Positions 7,159 to 14,952 of a stretch of 32,405 nt of DNA are shown here, in pieces. The notes below the pieces were generated by a model, which saw nothing but the letters and a program-made list of their open reading frames with translations, was not told the DNA's origin and made no database searches. Both the position numbers and the translations under genes were made by a program. Source of the DNA: DASXMX01 sp036794395 (lineage in GTDB: Bacteria > Planctomycetota > Phycisphaerae > Tepidisphaerales > Tepidisphaeraceae); contig DAIRGS010000049.1 in assembly GCA_036794395.1 (NCBI GenBank), positions 1-32,405 on the forward strand, written 5' to 3'. Every line of letters starts with the position of its first letter. The first letter of the stretch is position 1.

Positions 7159-8253
7159 TTAATGGAATATGAGCGGCGCGAACTTCCCGAGACTTTCCCG
7201 CCAGACCGTGAAGGTATGGGCGCCGTCGGTGGCATAAAAGGTATGGTGAATTTTCTGATCGGTCATTACGCCGTCGAGGCGTTGCCACCGTGAGAAGGCG
7301 GGATCGTCGCGGCCGCAGCTGATCCAGAGGAGTTTGAGCTTGTCGTTGAGCTCCTGGGGGTTGGCCTTAAGCCCGGATTCGAAGTTCTGCGGTGTGGCGG
7401 AACTGAAGGCGGCTACCGCGGAGAACTGGTCCAGGTGATTGAGGCCGATCTGAAGGGCGTGGCCGCCGCCCATGGAAAGGCCGGCGATGGCGTGGTTCTC
7501 GCGGCCTGATTTGGTGCGGTATTCCTTCTCGATCATGGGGGCGATATCTTCGATCACGTAGCGTTCCATGAGGGCGTTGTTTTTGGATTGCTCCGAGCGC
7601 GGCGCGGAGTAGGGGACGGTGTGCCCATAGGGCATGACCACGATCATGGGAACGGCTTGCTTCTCGGAGATCAGGTTATCGAGAATGAAGTTGGCCCCGC
7701 CCACGGTAACCCAGCCCGCGGCGGTGTCGTTGGAGCCATGGAAGAGGTAGAGGACGGGAAAACGGGCGGCGGTGTCGTGCGCGTAGCCGGGCGGGGTGTA
7801 GATCCAGACGGCGCGGGTTTCGTTGAGGACTGAGGATTTCTGGTAATTGATTTCGACCTTGCCGTGGGGGACGTCACGGGGTTCCCAGAGCTCGTGGTCG
7901 CCGGGCAATTCGACGGTGCTGGCGGAGGTGCGCCAGCGAAGCTTAATGCGTGGGTTCACCGGATCGGGCATCGTGATGCCGTCGGCGGTGAAGGTGTAGA
8001 TATAGATGCCCGGCGGTAACGGACCCTGGGTAATGGTCCAGATGCCTTTGCCGTCGCTGGTCATGGCGCGAGTGGTTCCGACCGGGACCCAGTCGGCAAA
8101 GAGCGCGACGTTCGTTGCCTTGGGTGCGTAGAGATGGAAGGTGACGGTGCGGTCGGGATGAACTTCGGGGGAAATCACGTTCGCGGGTTGCGTGGTCTGG
8201 GCGGAGGCCAGAGATGTGAGAATCAAAACGATGATCGCTGCGACGTGCTTCAA
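7159..8253 (-). CDS. Secreted esterase, CE1/enterochelin-esterase type with N-terminal E-set domain
   Basis: A 364-residue exported esterase of the feruloyl-esterase/Fes/antigen-85 (esterase D) type. A signal peptide covers residues 1-18 (VAAIIVLILTSLASA), followed by the linker QTTQPA. Residues ~27-110 ('TVTFHLYAPKATNVALFADW', 'GIWTITQGPLPPGIYIYTF') are an immunoglobulin-like E-set/CBM48-like domain. The catalytic domain starts near residue 135. 'FPVLYLFHGSNDTAAGW' supplies the oxyanion loop, GLSMGGG the nucleophile Ser260, 'SCGRDDPAF' the acid (Asp316/317) and 'DGAHTFTVW' His346. The likely role is removing ester-linked groups (e.g. ferulate) from polysaccharide, though the exact ester cannot be read from sequence. 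It converges with the other esterase gene 147 bases away; no strong terminator is visible between them. Confidence 0.92.
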   Translation of the reverse strand: MKHVAAIIVLILTSLASAQTTQPANVISPEVHPDRTVTFHLYAPKATNVALFADWVPVGTTRAMTSDGKGIWTITQGPLPPGIYIYTFTADGITMPDPVNPRIKLRWRTSASTVELPGDHELWEPRDVPHGKVEINYQKSSVLNETRAVWIYTPPGYAHDTAARFPVLYLFHGSNDTAAGWVTVGGANFILDNLISEKQAVPMIVVMPYGHTVPYSAPRSEQSKNNALMERYVIEDIAPMIEKEYRTKSGRENHAIAGLSMGGGHALQIGLNHLDQFSAVAAFSSATPQNFESGLKANPQELNDKLKLLWISCGRDDPAFSRWQRLDGVMTDQKIHHTFYATDGAHTFTVWRESLGKFAPLIFH

Positions 8254-8415
8254 GCGAGCCTCCGGTTCAAGGTGAGGGTATGAGCGTGAATACCAGCGGC
8301 ATGAGAAGAATGTTTAGTCGATCGGAGAATGCGTGGTAACGGGGGTCGACTTGGCAGATTGATCTGTTTTCATTTGCGTTCAACTGTGGCAAACCAACTT
8401 CCAGCGCATGAAAAT

Positions 8416-8440
8416 GGCCCCGATAATTTGAATCGGGGCC
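8416..8440 (-). terminator. Intrinsic terminator of the PPIase gene
   Basis: A perfect 9-bp stem GGCCCCGAT/ATCGGGGCC with a 7-nt loop, followed on the minus strand by ATTTTC, begins 30 bases after the stop codon of the minus-strand PPIase gene. The T run is short, so it may be only moderately efficient. Confidence 0.75.
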
Positions 8441-8470
8441 TTTCAAGCGTTAATTGTCGCGCGTCAAGCT

Positions 8471-9475
8471 TCAACCTTTGGGCGCTGGTGTGGCTATGAC
8501 CGCGGCGGGCTGCGTTGCGGGGGTTCCAAAGAAGCCAGGGTCGTAGTTGGTTTTGTCCTTTTCGCCCAGTTCCGTGAGGAAGGCGCTCCAACGGGCCTGG
8601 CCGATGTCGGCTTTGGCTTGTTCGAAGGTGCGCGGCGCGTCGTCGAGGAGCTGGATGATGTGGTAGCCAAACTGGGTTTTGATCGGGACGCTGACCTGGT
8701 TCTTTTGGAGGCCCAGGAGGGCTTTGGAGAAGGTGGGGTCCATCTTCCAGGGGGCGAAGGTGCCCAGGTCGCCGCCTTTGGCGCCCGAACCTTTGTCGTC
8801 GGATTCGGCCTTTGCAATCGCGGCGAAATCGCCACCCTTCTGAAGCTGCGTCTGAATCTGGTCGGCCTTGGCCTTGGCCTCGGCCTCGGTGAGATCGCGC
8901 TTGGCCGGATCGGAGGGGACGGGGGATTCGGGGGTGCGGATCAGGATGTGCCGGGCCTTGACGTCGTCGAAATTGGACTTGTTGGCTTCAAAGTAAGCTT
9001 TGTCGGCCTGCTCATTCGAACTGCCCTGAAGTTCCGCGGCCAGCGCGTTGGTCAGCACTTCATTCCGCTGCATCGTAAGTTGGCGCTTAACCTCGGGCTT
9101 TTCATCGAGCTTGCGTTTTTCAGCTTCCTGAGAAAGAAGCTTCACGCGGATGATCTGATCGGCAATGCGTTTCTTAACCGCGGGCTGGGCAAGCTGAGCG
9201 GCGTACTGCGGCGGAACAGTCGCGGCAATGGCATCAAACTCCCCGGCGGTGCAGGTCAGTTTGCCGGCCGTGGCGATGACCTTATTGGGAGCAACGGCTG
9301 GTTGCGAAGCAGGCGCCGGAAGGCCAAGCGCGCCCAGGCCCTGTGGAGCGGCCACAGACTGTGCTTCAGCAACGCGGGCTGATTTCGCCTGGCGAACCTG
9401 AGATACCAGCGGAATGGTAACGGCGATCGCTGCGCCGGCGGCTAATGAGTATCGGATGATCTTATGCTTATTCAA
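8471..9475 (-). CDS. Periplasmic parvulin-type peptidyl-prolyl isomerase
   Basis: A PpiC/SurA/PrsA-type chaperone that isomerises prolyl bonds in exported proteins. Residues ~7-25 are a signal peptide or N-terminal anchor. A Pro/Ala linker (residues 40-65) follows. An alpha-helical SurA-like N-domain covers ~75-165 ('QLAQPAVKKRIADQIIRVKLL', many charged helices). The parvulin domain is at ~172-279: 'VKARHILIRTPE', 'GGDFAAIAKAESDD', 'GGDLGTFAP', 'PIKTQFGYHIIQL'. The C-terminus ends in an Ala/Pro tail with ATQPA. Start: the first codon is TTG (9475-9473), with AGGAG seven bases upstream; no ATG gives the signal peptide. An intrinsic terminator at 8416-8440 closes the unit. A short upstream frame overlaps this start by TTGA (see 9472-9708). 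Confidence 0.93.
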   Translation of the reverse strand: MNKHKIIRYSLAAGAAIAVTIPLVSQVRQAKSARVAEAQSVAAPQGLGALGLPAPASQPAVAPNKVIATAGKLTCTAGEFDAIAATVPPQYAAQLAQPAVKKRIADQIIRVKLLSQEAEKRKLDEKPEVKRQLTMQRNEVLTNALAAELQGSSNEQADKAYFEANKSNFDDVKARHILIRTPESPVPSDPAKRDLTEAEAKAKADQIQTQLQKGGDFAAIAKAESDDKGSGAKGGDLGTFAPWKMDPTFSKALLGLQKNQVSVPIKTQFGYHIIQLLDDAPRTFEQAKADIGQARWSAFLTELGEKDKTNYDPGFFGTPATQPAAVIATPAPKG

Positions 9476-9708
9476 CGGAGGGCTCCTGCAAGTTGGTATT
9501 TACGAAATTTGAGTCGAGCGACTCTACCCGAATCGCTCGTCGCCGCAAAGGCGTGCGATGAGATTCTAGGGATGGAATTGGGAAAAGGCTGGCGATTTTG
9601 AGGGAGTTGTGGCGGTGCCGGTTCTCTGTTCTGCGCATCCCCGTCCAGAAAACGCGCGGCCTCAGCCTCGCGCTTCCGAATCGATTCCTCGGACGGTTTT
9701 GTGGTCAT
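9472..9708 (-). CDS. Uncertain small ORF overlapping the PPIase start
   Basis: Doubtful. From the ATG at 9708 this frame encodes 78 residues. The first ~30 look protein-like (MTTKPSEESIRKREAEAARF forms an amphipathic charged helix). The second half (SHAFAATSDSGRVARLKF..) looks like translated leader sequence, and it covers the ribosome binding site of the PPIase. Its TGA overlaps the TTG start of the PPIase (TTGA), which would allow translational coupling. There is no Shine-Dalgarno site before 9708. I keep it as a low-confidence alternative to a plain 5' leader. Confidence 0.2.
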   Translation of the reverse strand: MTTKPSEESIRKREAEAARFLDGDAQNREPAPPQLPQNRQPFPNSIPRISSHAFAATSDSGRVARLKFRKYQLAGALR

Positions 9709-9761
9709 GAAAACTGTGCCGATTTGCATGCCGCTTGGATCGCGACATAATCGTCCGCACA

Positions 9762-10733
9762 ATGATTTTGGCAGGGATTGATGAGGCCGGATATGGCCCC
9801 TTGCTGGGGCCGCTCGTGGTGGGCTGCTGCGCCTTCAGGATTAACGGAGACCTGGGAGACGGAGAGGTCCCGTGCGTGTGGACCCGGCTCAGGAAGTATG
9901 TGAGCAGGAACCGGGTGAAGACGGGCCGAAAGATCCACGTCAACGACAGCAAGGCCGTGTATTCATCATCCGTGGGTCTGAAGGAGCTGGAGCGATCCGT
10001 CCTGGCGATCTCCTCGGCGGCGGGCGGATGGGACGATACATTGGATCAGGCAATGGATCGCTTAGCGCCGGGTGCGGCCAGAGAGTCGCGGGAATACAGC
10101 TGGTACCAGCCGGCCGATGAAGAAGCGTTTCCGATCGAGCAGGATGCAATGCCGGTTCGAATTTTCGGCAATGCGCTGCGGCAGGAGATGAATCGCACCT
10201 CGACGCACTGCGTGCACCTCTGCGCACAGCTGGTCTTCGAGCGGCGGTTCAATCGCATGCTCAACGCGACCCGGAACAAGGCAAGCACACTCTTCTCGAT
10301 TGCGGCGATGCACCTGGATTATCTGCTGAAGACGCACGGCCATGAGGGACTGGTCATCATCTGTGATCGCCAGGGTGGCCGGGAGCATTACGGGCAACTT
10401 CTGCGGATGATGTTTGAGGATTGGTCGCTGGAAATCGATTGTGAGAAAGATGGAAACAGTGAGTATCGCCTGCTCCGCGATGGGCATGTCGTCCGCATCG
10501 TGTTCCGGGAGAAGGCCGAGGCGAATTGCCTTTCGGTGGCGGTGGCATCTATGCTGAGCAAGTATCTTCGCGAAGCAATGATGCGTCGATTCAACGCTTA
10601 CTGGCAACGAGAGCTGCCGGGCGTAGCGCCCACGGCAGGATATTACGGGGATGGTACGCGGTTTCTTTCAGATATTGCGCAGAGGCGGAAGGAGCTGGGG
10701 ATTGGGGATGAGGAACTGGTAAGGTGCAAGTAA
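9762..10733 (+). CDS. RNase HII-like protein, divergent
   Basis: Resembles type 2 ribonucleases H, which cut RNA in RNA-DNA hybrids using four acidic metal ligands. The N-terminal motif 'AGIDEAGYGPLLGPLVVG' gives the Asp7-Glu8 pair. 'HVNDSKAVYSS' matches the 'DSKkL' motif, 'IICDRQGGREHYG' supplies the third Asp, and 'CLSVAVASMLSKYLREAMM' corresponds to 'ypvvSAASIlAKvtRD'. The fourth acidic residue, Asp in 'KAD' of HII enzymes, appears as Glu in 'EKAEAN'. At 323 residues it is about 100 longer than usual RNase HII, with extra sequence between the DSK motif and the third Asp (residues ~75-200). I chose the ATG at 9762 because it starts right at the first beta strand; the TTG at 9735 is possible. 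No Shine-Dalgarno site is visible. It may be a planctomycete-specific RNase H paralogue; activity is not certain. Confidence 0.8.
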   Translation: MILAGIDEAGYGPLLGPLVVGCCAFRINGDLGDGEVPCVWTRLRKYVSRNRVKTGRKIHVNDSKAVYSSSVGLKELERSVLAISSAAGGWDDTLDQAMDRLAPGAARESREYSWYQPADEEAFPIEQDAMPVRIFGNALRQEMNRTSTHCVHLCAQLVFERRFNRMLNATRNKASTLFSIAAMHLDYLLKTHGHEGLVIICDRQGGREHYGQLLRMMFEDWSLEIDCEKDGNSEYRLLRDGHVVRIVFREKAEANCLSVAVASMLSKYLREAMMRRFNAYWQRELPGVAPTAGYYGDGTRFLSDIAQRRKELGIGDEELVRCK

Positions 10734-10761
10734 ACCTGCGGAGGAATCGAAAACATTAGAT

Positions 10762-10793
10762 TTACCGCGGAGGCACTGAGGTCACGGAGAAGA
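10762..10793. repeat. 8-nt period repeat block, CACNGAGG type
   Basis: After ATTTACC the units CGCGGAGG, CACTGAGGT and CACGGAGA follow one another 30-60 bases after the RNase HII-like gene. The layout (ATTTACC + CACxxAGG units just behind a stop codon) matches the block after gpmI at 5662-5709. Confidence 0.65.
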
Positions 10794-10823
10794 CATAGGA
10801 GATGCCCGTCGTGACGCTCGTTC

Positions 10824-11555
10824 TCATGGATTGACTTGCCTTGACGGTGCTGATTGCGAAGCTGGACGTGACGTGACTGTTCTTCGAGCGAGCGCCTCCT
10901 GAAGTCCGGGCAAGGTGACCCACTCTGTGTGACCGTCGCCGGCGAGGATGTTGACTCCATCGGGCCCATGATTGCCGGGGCGGTCGTAGGCGATCACGTC
11001 GTCATTGCCGAAATCTGCGAGCTTTTTGCCTGATCCGAGGTAGATGTAGGAGTTGTGCCCTGATCGGGCGAGATTGGCGACAAGCGCCGTTCCCGCGCCC
11101 TCGGCCGGCGTATCGCCGCTCGTGTAGCAAACCAGCACTTCAGCCGAGAGCTCCGTGTCGAACGACGAAACCAAATTTTCTAAGGAGGCAGGCAGATTCC
11201 CGTCGTGCCCCTCTGAATACAAGATCAGCGCCACCCCGATTTGTTTCAGATGAGATGTGCAGGGCGATATATTTCTGGTTGCGCGCATCGTGGAGAACAA
11301 CCCACCGACTGCGATGCAACCGATGGCGGTTGCAGAAAATCCCAATACAGATTTGAACCGTCGACCGGGCGGGGATACCAAAAGAGACATTACCGCCAGG
11401 ACAAACGCCGCGAGTGTCAGCAATCCGGCGGCGAGCAATGTCAGCACCCCTTCGCCCTTACCCGGCCTTGCAGCGGAGGCGATCAACGTCGCTATGACGC
11501 CGCATGAAAGCGCCGCGGCGGTGCATGCTCGAGATAGGAATCCCTTTTCTGGCAT
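10824..11555 (-). CDS. Membrane protein with prepilin-like periplasmic domain
   Basis: Function unknown. The N-terminal ~80 residues hold two or three hydrophobic segments ('RACTAAALSCGVIATLIA', 'LLAAGLLTLAAFVLAVMSLL', 'ATAIGCIAVGGLF'). A periplasmic domain starting with 'CTSHLKQIGVALILYSEGHD' then 'GNLPASLENLVSSF' follows. This is the pattern of planctomycete pseudopilin/DUF1559-like proteins ('C..NLkQiG.Al.lY....g..PpdL..L'). It ends with 'DRPGNHGPDGVNILAGDGH', which resembles their C-terminal 'H..G.NvLf.DGhV' motif. Start uncertain: ATG at 11555 (MPEKGFLSRAC) is preferred; ATG at 11576 or 11699 would add residues that look non-coding. Divergent from the glycosyltransferase gene at 11645. 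Confidence 0.75.
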   Translation of the reverse strand: MPEKGFLSRACTAAALSCGVIATLIASAARPGKGEGVLTLLAAGLLTLAAFVLAVMSLLVSPPGRRFKSVLGFSATAIGCIAVGGLFSTMRATRNISPCTSHLKQIGVALILYSEGHDGNLPASLENLVSSFDTELSAEVLVCYTSGDTPAEGAGTALVANLARSGHNSYIYLGSGKKLADFGNDDVIAYDRPGNHGPDGVNILAGDGHTEWVTLPGLQEALARRTVTSRPASQSAPSRQVNP

Positions 11556-11644
11556 TGTGTCGCAATACCTTGGCATTGTACCCGTAGTCGTAAAGCGACG
11601 GGTTTTCTCACGTAAGTGCGGAAAGTGGTGAGACTGCGGGGGCC

Positions 11645-13168
11645 ATGCATAATACGAATCGAATGACAACTGCCACCGATCCGGTCGAGCACGCTCCATC
11701 GATTGTCAAAACACATGACCATCGAGTCGCTGTAACACTTGCGTTATTCGCCGTCGCAGCGCTGATTTGCGCTATTCTCTCCCCCGGATTCGTCGCGGCT
11801 GATGCCTGTACTCATTTCCTTTTTGCCAAATATGTGTTCGCCGATCCGCTGAACTGGGTGGATGTGTGGGGGAGACCATTGTGTACTGGCTTGTACGCTG
11901 TACCCGCGTATTTGGGAGGACGCCTGGGGGTTCGGATGTGCAGTATTGGGGTGGCAATCGGGTGCGCATTGGTATCGCGGGCAATTGCGATTAAAGCCGG
12001 TGAGCGGCAGGGCTTTTTGGCCCTGTTGTTCACTCTTGGCGGACCACTGTTTTTTTTGTTCTCGTTTTCTGAGATGACAGAGTTGCCGTTCGCGTTGGTT
12101 TTGGGGGCGGCGGTCCTGTGTTTCCAGCGGCGGCGGTGGCTGGGGTTTGCACTGCTGGCGGGGTTGCTGCCGACGGCGCGCCCGGAAGGATTCGAATTTG
12201 TCGTTTTGGCCGGGTTGGCGCTGGTACTGCATCGTAGGTGGATTGGGGTGGTGGTGCTGGTAGCGCCGCTGGTGGCGTGGGATGTTGCCGGGTGGTTTCT
12301 GACGCACCGGGCTGGGCCGTGGTATGCGTGGCTGCTGCATGCCTGGCCGTGGTCGGAGCAGAGTTTATACGGGCGGGGAAGCATTTTTTCTTTCGCGGCG
12401 GCAATGCCCGTAATCGTTTCGCCGCTGGTTTTTCCGGCCACGCTCGTCGGCATCTGGAGGTGCATCCGCCCCGCCGTCGTTGATGCAATCGTTCGTCCGC
12501 GAGAAGTGTTGAATCATGAGAATTTGGGCCGATTGATGATCGTCCTGATTCCGCTGGGCGTGTTGTTCGGTCACAGCGTCCTGCGATGGCTCGGGCGGTT
12601 TGGTAGTTTTGGCGAGGCTAGATACCTGCTCGTAGCGGCGCCGCTATGGGGCGTGCTTTCTGCCCAAGGTTGGGACTGGATATTCCAACGGATGAGCTGG
12701 CGGCACGCCGAGCGATGGGCCGTTGCGGCGATCTGCTTTCCGATCCTGTTGAACGCAATTGATCCCATCGTGCCCCTTCGGCTGGAAAAGGACTGGCAAG
12801 CCGCGGCCCGATTTGCAGACGCATATAGATCCGGCGGTTATGCCCGGACTCATCCTCGCATCGTCGCGTCGCATCCGGGCGTACATTACTTCCTGGGGAT
12901 CGATCCAAACGCGGGGAATCGCCGCGATGCGTTTACCGCTACTCGGATCGCCTTACCAACAAGCGGGACAATCCTGGTCTGGGACCCGATATTCAGTTCC
13001 AAAAACGCGAACGTGGAAGACACTGCAACCCTCGATGCATTTCTATCGGCGGGATGGATTGTGGACGTGGATCTGACAACGTCCACGGATGGATCTCCGC
13101 AAAGCAATTCAAGATTTGATGATCCGGCGGTTTGGCACGTCTTTAAGAGTAACACCCTCTCCCCATGA
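11645..13168 (+). CDS. Polytopic membrane protein, GT-C glycosyltransferase-like
   Basis: A 507-residue integral membrane protein with about nine or ten hydrophobic segments, between residues ~30 and ~380, and a soluble C-terminal ~120 residues. The first hydrophobic segment is followed by 'GFVAADACTHFLFAKYVF', an acidic first extracytoplasmic loop as in GT-C fold enzymes (ArnT/PMT/PIG-M-like mannosyltransferases), where an Asp is catalytic. 'SFSEMTELPFALVLGAAV' and 'GLLPTARPEGFEF' (the RPE motif before a membrane segment) are also seen in such planctomycete proteins, and the late 'GEARYLLVAAP' fits the family. The role is probably transfer of a sugar from a polyprenyl-phosphate carrier on the periplasmic side; donor and acceptor cannot be told. 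Start ATG 11645 (alternative ATG 11663). It ends 12 bases before the convergent DUF4190-type gene. Confidence 0.8.
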   Translation: MHNTNRMTTATDPVEHAPSIVKTHDHRVAVTLALFAVAALICAILSPGFVAADACTHFLFAKYVFADPLNWVDVWGRPLCTGLYAVPAYLGGRLGVRMCSIGVAIGCALVSRAIAIKAGERQGFLALLFTLGGPLFFLFSFSEMTELPFALVLGAAVLCFQRRRWLGFALLAGLLPTARPEGFEFVVLAGLALVLHRRWIGVVVLVAPLVAWDVAGWFLTHRAGPWYAWLLHAWPWSEQSLYGRGSIFSFAAAMPVIVSPLVFPATLVGIWRCIRPAVVDAIVRPREVLNHENLGRLMIVLIPLGVLFGHSVLRWLGRFGSFGEARYLLVAAPLWGVLSAQGWDWIFQRMSWRHAERWAVAAICFPILLNAIDPIVPLRLEKDWQAAARFADAYRSGGYARTHPRIVASHPGVHYFLGIDPNAGNRRDAFTATRIALPTSGTILVWDPIFSSKNANVEDTATLDAFLSAGWIVDVDLTTSTDGSPQSNSRFDDPAVWHVFKSNTLSP

Positions 13169-13180
13169 ACACAGCTTTCC

Positions 13181-13489
13181 TCACGGCATGGTTAAATTCT
13201 TCGTGCGTTCGTAGAGTGAATAGGTAATCGCAGCCGACGAGACGATGCTCGCGATCCCCACAACAATGCTCGCGATCGCCATCCCGCGGCCGCGGATTTG
13301 CGGGCTGCGGGATCGCGCAAGCGCGATTAGCCCGAGCACAACTCCGACAATGCCCCCCACAAACAGAACGACGAAGCCGATATTGCCCGCCATCAGCCCG
13401 GCAACGGCGGCGCGGTTTTCGCGCATTGATACGCTTGGCAGGTGCGGCCTATTCGGTTGATTGCGTGCTGGTTCGGCCATGGTGTTCAT
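13181..13489 (-). CDS. Small DUF4190-type membrane protein
   Basis: A 102-residue protein with two membrane segments, residues ~28-58 ('AVAGLMAGNIGFVVLFVGGI', 'VGVVLGLIALARS') and ~70-90 ('MAIASIVVGIASIVSSAAI'). It has the repeating Gly-rich pattern 'GvvlGliAL.Rs......GrGmAiaSIvvG' that defines the DUF4190 family. The family is often found next to or fused with prepilin-like and zinc-ribbon proteins; no biochemical role is known to me. The start at 13489 lies four bases after the stop of the DUF6065-like gene (13493), so both belong to one minus-strand transcript. An internal ATG at 13480 is an alternative start. The N-terminal ~25 residues are polar and cytoplasmic. Confidence 0.85.
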   Translation of the reverse strand: MNTMAEPARNQPNRPHLPSVSMRENRAAVAGLMAGNIGFVVLFVGGIVGVVLGLIALARSRSPQIRGRGMAIASIVVGIASIVSSAAITYSLYERTKNLTMP

Positions 13490-13492
13490 ATT

Positions 13493-14239
13493 CTAGCGCA
13501 TCACCACGAACTTTGATTTGATCTGCTGCCGCACGTAGGTGCGAGCGATGTCGACAGTGCCTTCATGCTGGACCTGCCCGTGGGTGGCAAGCCATTGCTG
13601 CCCGCGGGCAAAGAAGGCATCAAATTCCGCGGGAGGCATTTCGTTCGCGAAATATGTGTCTCGCCGCACCGGCATCACGCGGCAAATGGGCTCGCCCTTT
13701 TTTATCTGGATGCGCTTGTGTGTCGGATCCAGTTCGACGACGCTGTGCCACGGGTAGCTGGCCGGGTACCAGTCGGTATCGATAAGGGCGGTGATGTTGC
13801 GCCAAGGCCGGCTGAGATTGGGGACATCAGTCATCAGGAGCAGTTCGTTCGGATCGGTTTTAAGAAAAAGATAGCTGCTGATTTTGACCTGGTTGCGAAT
13901 TTGTTTGTAAACGTTATCGCTGATGACATGTGGCAGCTTCTGGCCCTTTTCCCAGAACCACGCGTATTGCTGTGTGAGCGGCGACCCGTCTGAATCGTCG
14001 GAAGCGGCATAATTGAAATCGCTTTCGATCACCACATCGGGCTTAACGGCCCATGAGCCGTTGGGGCGGCGAAGAAAAGTGATGTCGAAGTTGGCAAGCA
14101 GATCAAAGCCAAACGCGTTGGCCGCACGAATGGGCGGGCATTCTTCCGGCCAGCCTTTGCCGGGGCCGCGTTTGATGTAAACATCTTTCGCGGGAACGGG
14201 GGCGAGCAGGTCCTGGCGGAACTTGAAGTAGTGAAGCAT
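13493..14239 (-). CDS. DUF6065-like protein
   Basis: A soluble 248-residue protein without signal peptide. 'PEECPPIRAANAFGFDLLA' near residue 31 and the later 'LFLKTDPNELLLMTDVPN', 'ITALIDTDWYPASYPWHSVV' and 'IQIKKGEPICRVMPVRRD' follow the layout I recall for DUF6065 proteins ('cp.lniANahGWel', a central 'f.tp.G..llv..p.n', 've.dw....ft.nw', 'f.kGePic.i.Pv'). The match is from memory and not searched. The biochemical role of the family is unknown; in other bacteria it lies near secondary-metabolite or oxygenase genes, which are absent here. The C-terminal ~60 residues are helical. It is the first gene of a minus-strand pair with the DUF4190-type gene. No Shine-Dalgarno site precedes the ATG. 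Confidence 0.75.
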   Translation of the reverse strand: MLHYFKFRQDLLAPVPAKDVYIKRGPGKGWPEECPPIRAANAFGFDLLANFDITFLRRPNGSWAVKPDVVIESDFNYAASDDSDGSPLTQQYAWFWEKGQKLPHVISDNVYKQIRNQVKISSYLFLKTDPNELLLMTDVPNLSRPWRNITALIDTDWYPASYPWHSVVELDPTHKRIQIKKGEPICRVMPVRRDTYFANEMPPAEFDAFFARGQQWLATHGQVQHEGTVDIARTYVRQQIKSKFVVMR

Positions 14240-14307
14240 GTCGGAGGAAATGTAACGGCAATGGCGGGGGAAGGCACGACCAGACTCTGTGGCAGAATCA
14301 ATTCTGC

Positions 14308-14598
14308 TTACCCGAAGAACTTTTGAAGATCGCGGGAACCATGGAGTACGCGCGCTACTTCGATTCCATCGGAAACAACGCGATAGAAGATCACGTAACG
14401 GCCTACCGGGAAACTCCGCAAACCCTGTGACAGCGCATCGCGTACCGTACCCATGTACGGGTGTTCGGCATAAAGCTCGAGTTTGGAGTCGATGGTTCGC
14501 AGTAGCTCATCGGCCGCGTCGGGATTGTTGACGGAAATATATCGCCAGATATTCCGATAATCTTCGATCGCCAGTTGTGACCGGCGCACGAACGGCAT
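14308..14598 (-). CDS. ParE/RelE-family toxin
   Basis: A 96-residue type II toxin of the ParE/RelE superfamily. Typical features: the N-terminal helix 'SQLAIEDYRNIWRYISVNNP', then 'AADELLRTIDSKLELYAEHP', the strand-turn 'GTVRDALSQGLRSFPVGRYV' and 'IFYRVVSDGIEVARVLHGSRDL', the conserved 'Yvify.v..dgi.v.rvlHgaRD' ending. ParE members poison DNA gyrase and RelE members cleave mRNA; the C-terminal 'HGSRDL' is shared by the ParE side, so gyrase inhibition is more likely, but this is not proven. Its ATG overlaps the antitoxin stop codon by one base (TAATG), so it is translationally coupled and made after the antitoxin. Confidence 0.92.
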   Translation of the reverse strand: MPFVRRSQLAIEDYRNIWRYISVNNPDAADELLRTIDSKLELYAEHPYMGTVRDALSQGLRSFPVGRYVIFYRVVSDGIEVARVLHGSRDLQKFFG

Positions 14599-14867
14599 TA
14601 GCGCGGCTCCTGTTTTTCAGCCCATCTTCGGCGCTCTTCTGAAATCACGTCCTCTGCATTGGAATCGCTTAGTTCACCTCGATCCAACTGGTCGAGGCCG
14701 CGCTGGACTTCACGTCGAACAAACGCTTCATGTTCCGGCGTGAATTGATCCTGCTCTTTAAGCACCTGCAATGCCTGATTCACGACCTCGCTGGCGTCTG
14801 CGAATTGGCCAGCACTGACCTTCTGAGCGACAAATTCTTCGAGTTCCGGTTTCAGCAGGACATTCAT
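14598..14867 (-). CDS. ParD-family antitoxin
   Basis: An 89-residue antitoxin of the ParD/CC2985 ribbon-helix-helix type. 'MNVLLKPELEEFVAQKVSAG' plus 'FADASEVVNQALQVLKEQD' is the DNA-binding ribbon-helix-helix. The acidic C-terminal half ('GLDQLDRGELSDSNAEDVIS') is the toxin-neutralising tail. The start is strongly supported by GTGGAGGTAA five or so bases upstream. A -10-like TATACT lies at 14890-14895 on the minus strand, about 22 bases before the ATG. By family habit the antitoxin, alone or with toxin, represses this promoter. The gene is the first of the two-gene unit and lies just upstream (on the minus strand) of nothing else; the RND pump gene ends 85 bases beyond it on the same strand. 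Confidence 0.92.
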   Translation of the reverse strand: MNVLLKPELEEFVAQKVSAGQFADASEVVNQALQVLKEQDQFTPEHEAFVRREVQRGLDQLDRGELSDSNAEDVISEERRRWAEKQEPR

Positions 14868-14952
14868 GCGTTACCTCCACAACAACGGAAGTATAGCTTG
14901 TGGGTGGCTGCGAGCGTAGGCGCTTCGGAGACAAGTATTTGGGAATCAACAA

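Noticed and set aside
11579..11607. Hairpin ACCCG..CGGGT followed by TTTT, terminator-like
   Set aside because: It lies between two divergent genes and is not downstream of any gene on the plus strand; the stem has a bulge. Probably chance or part of a promoter region.
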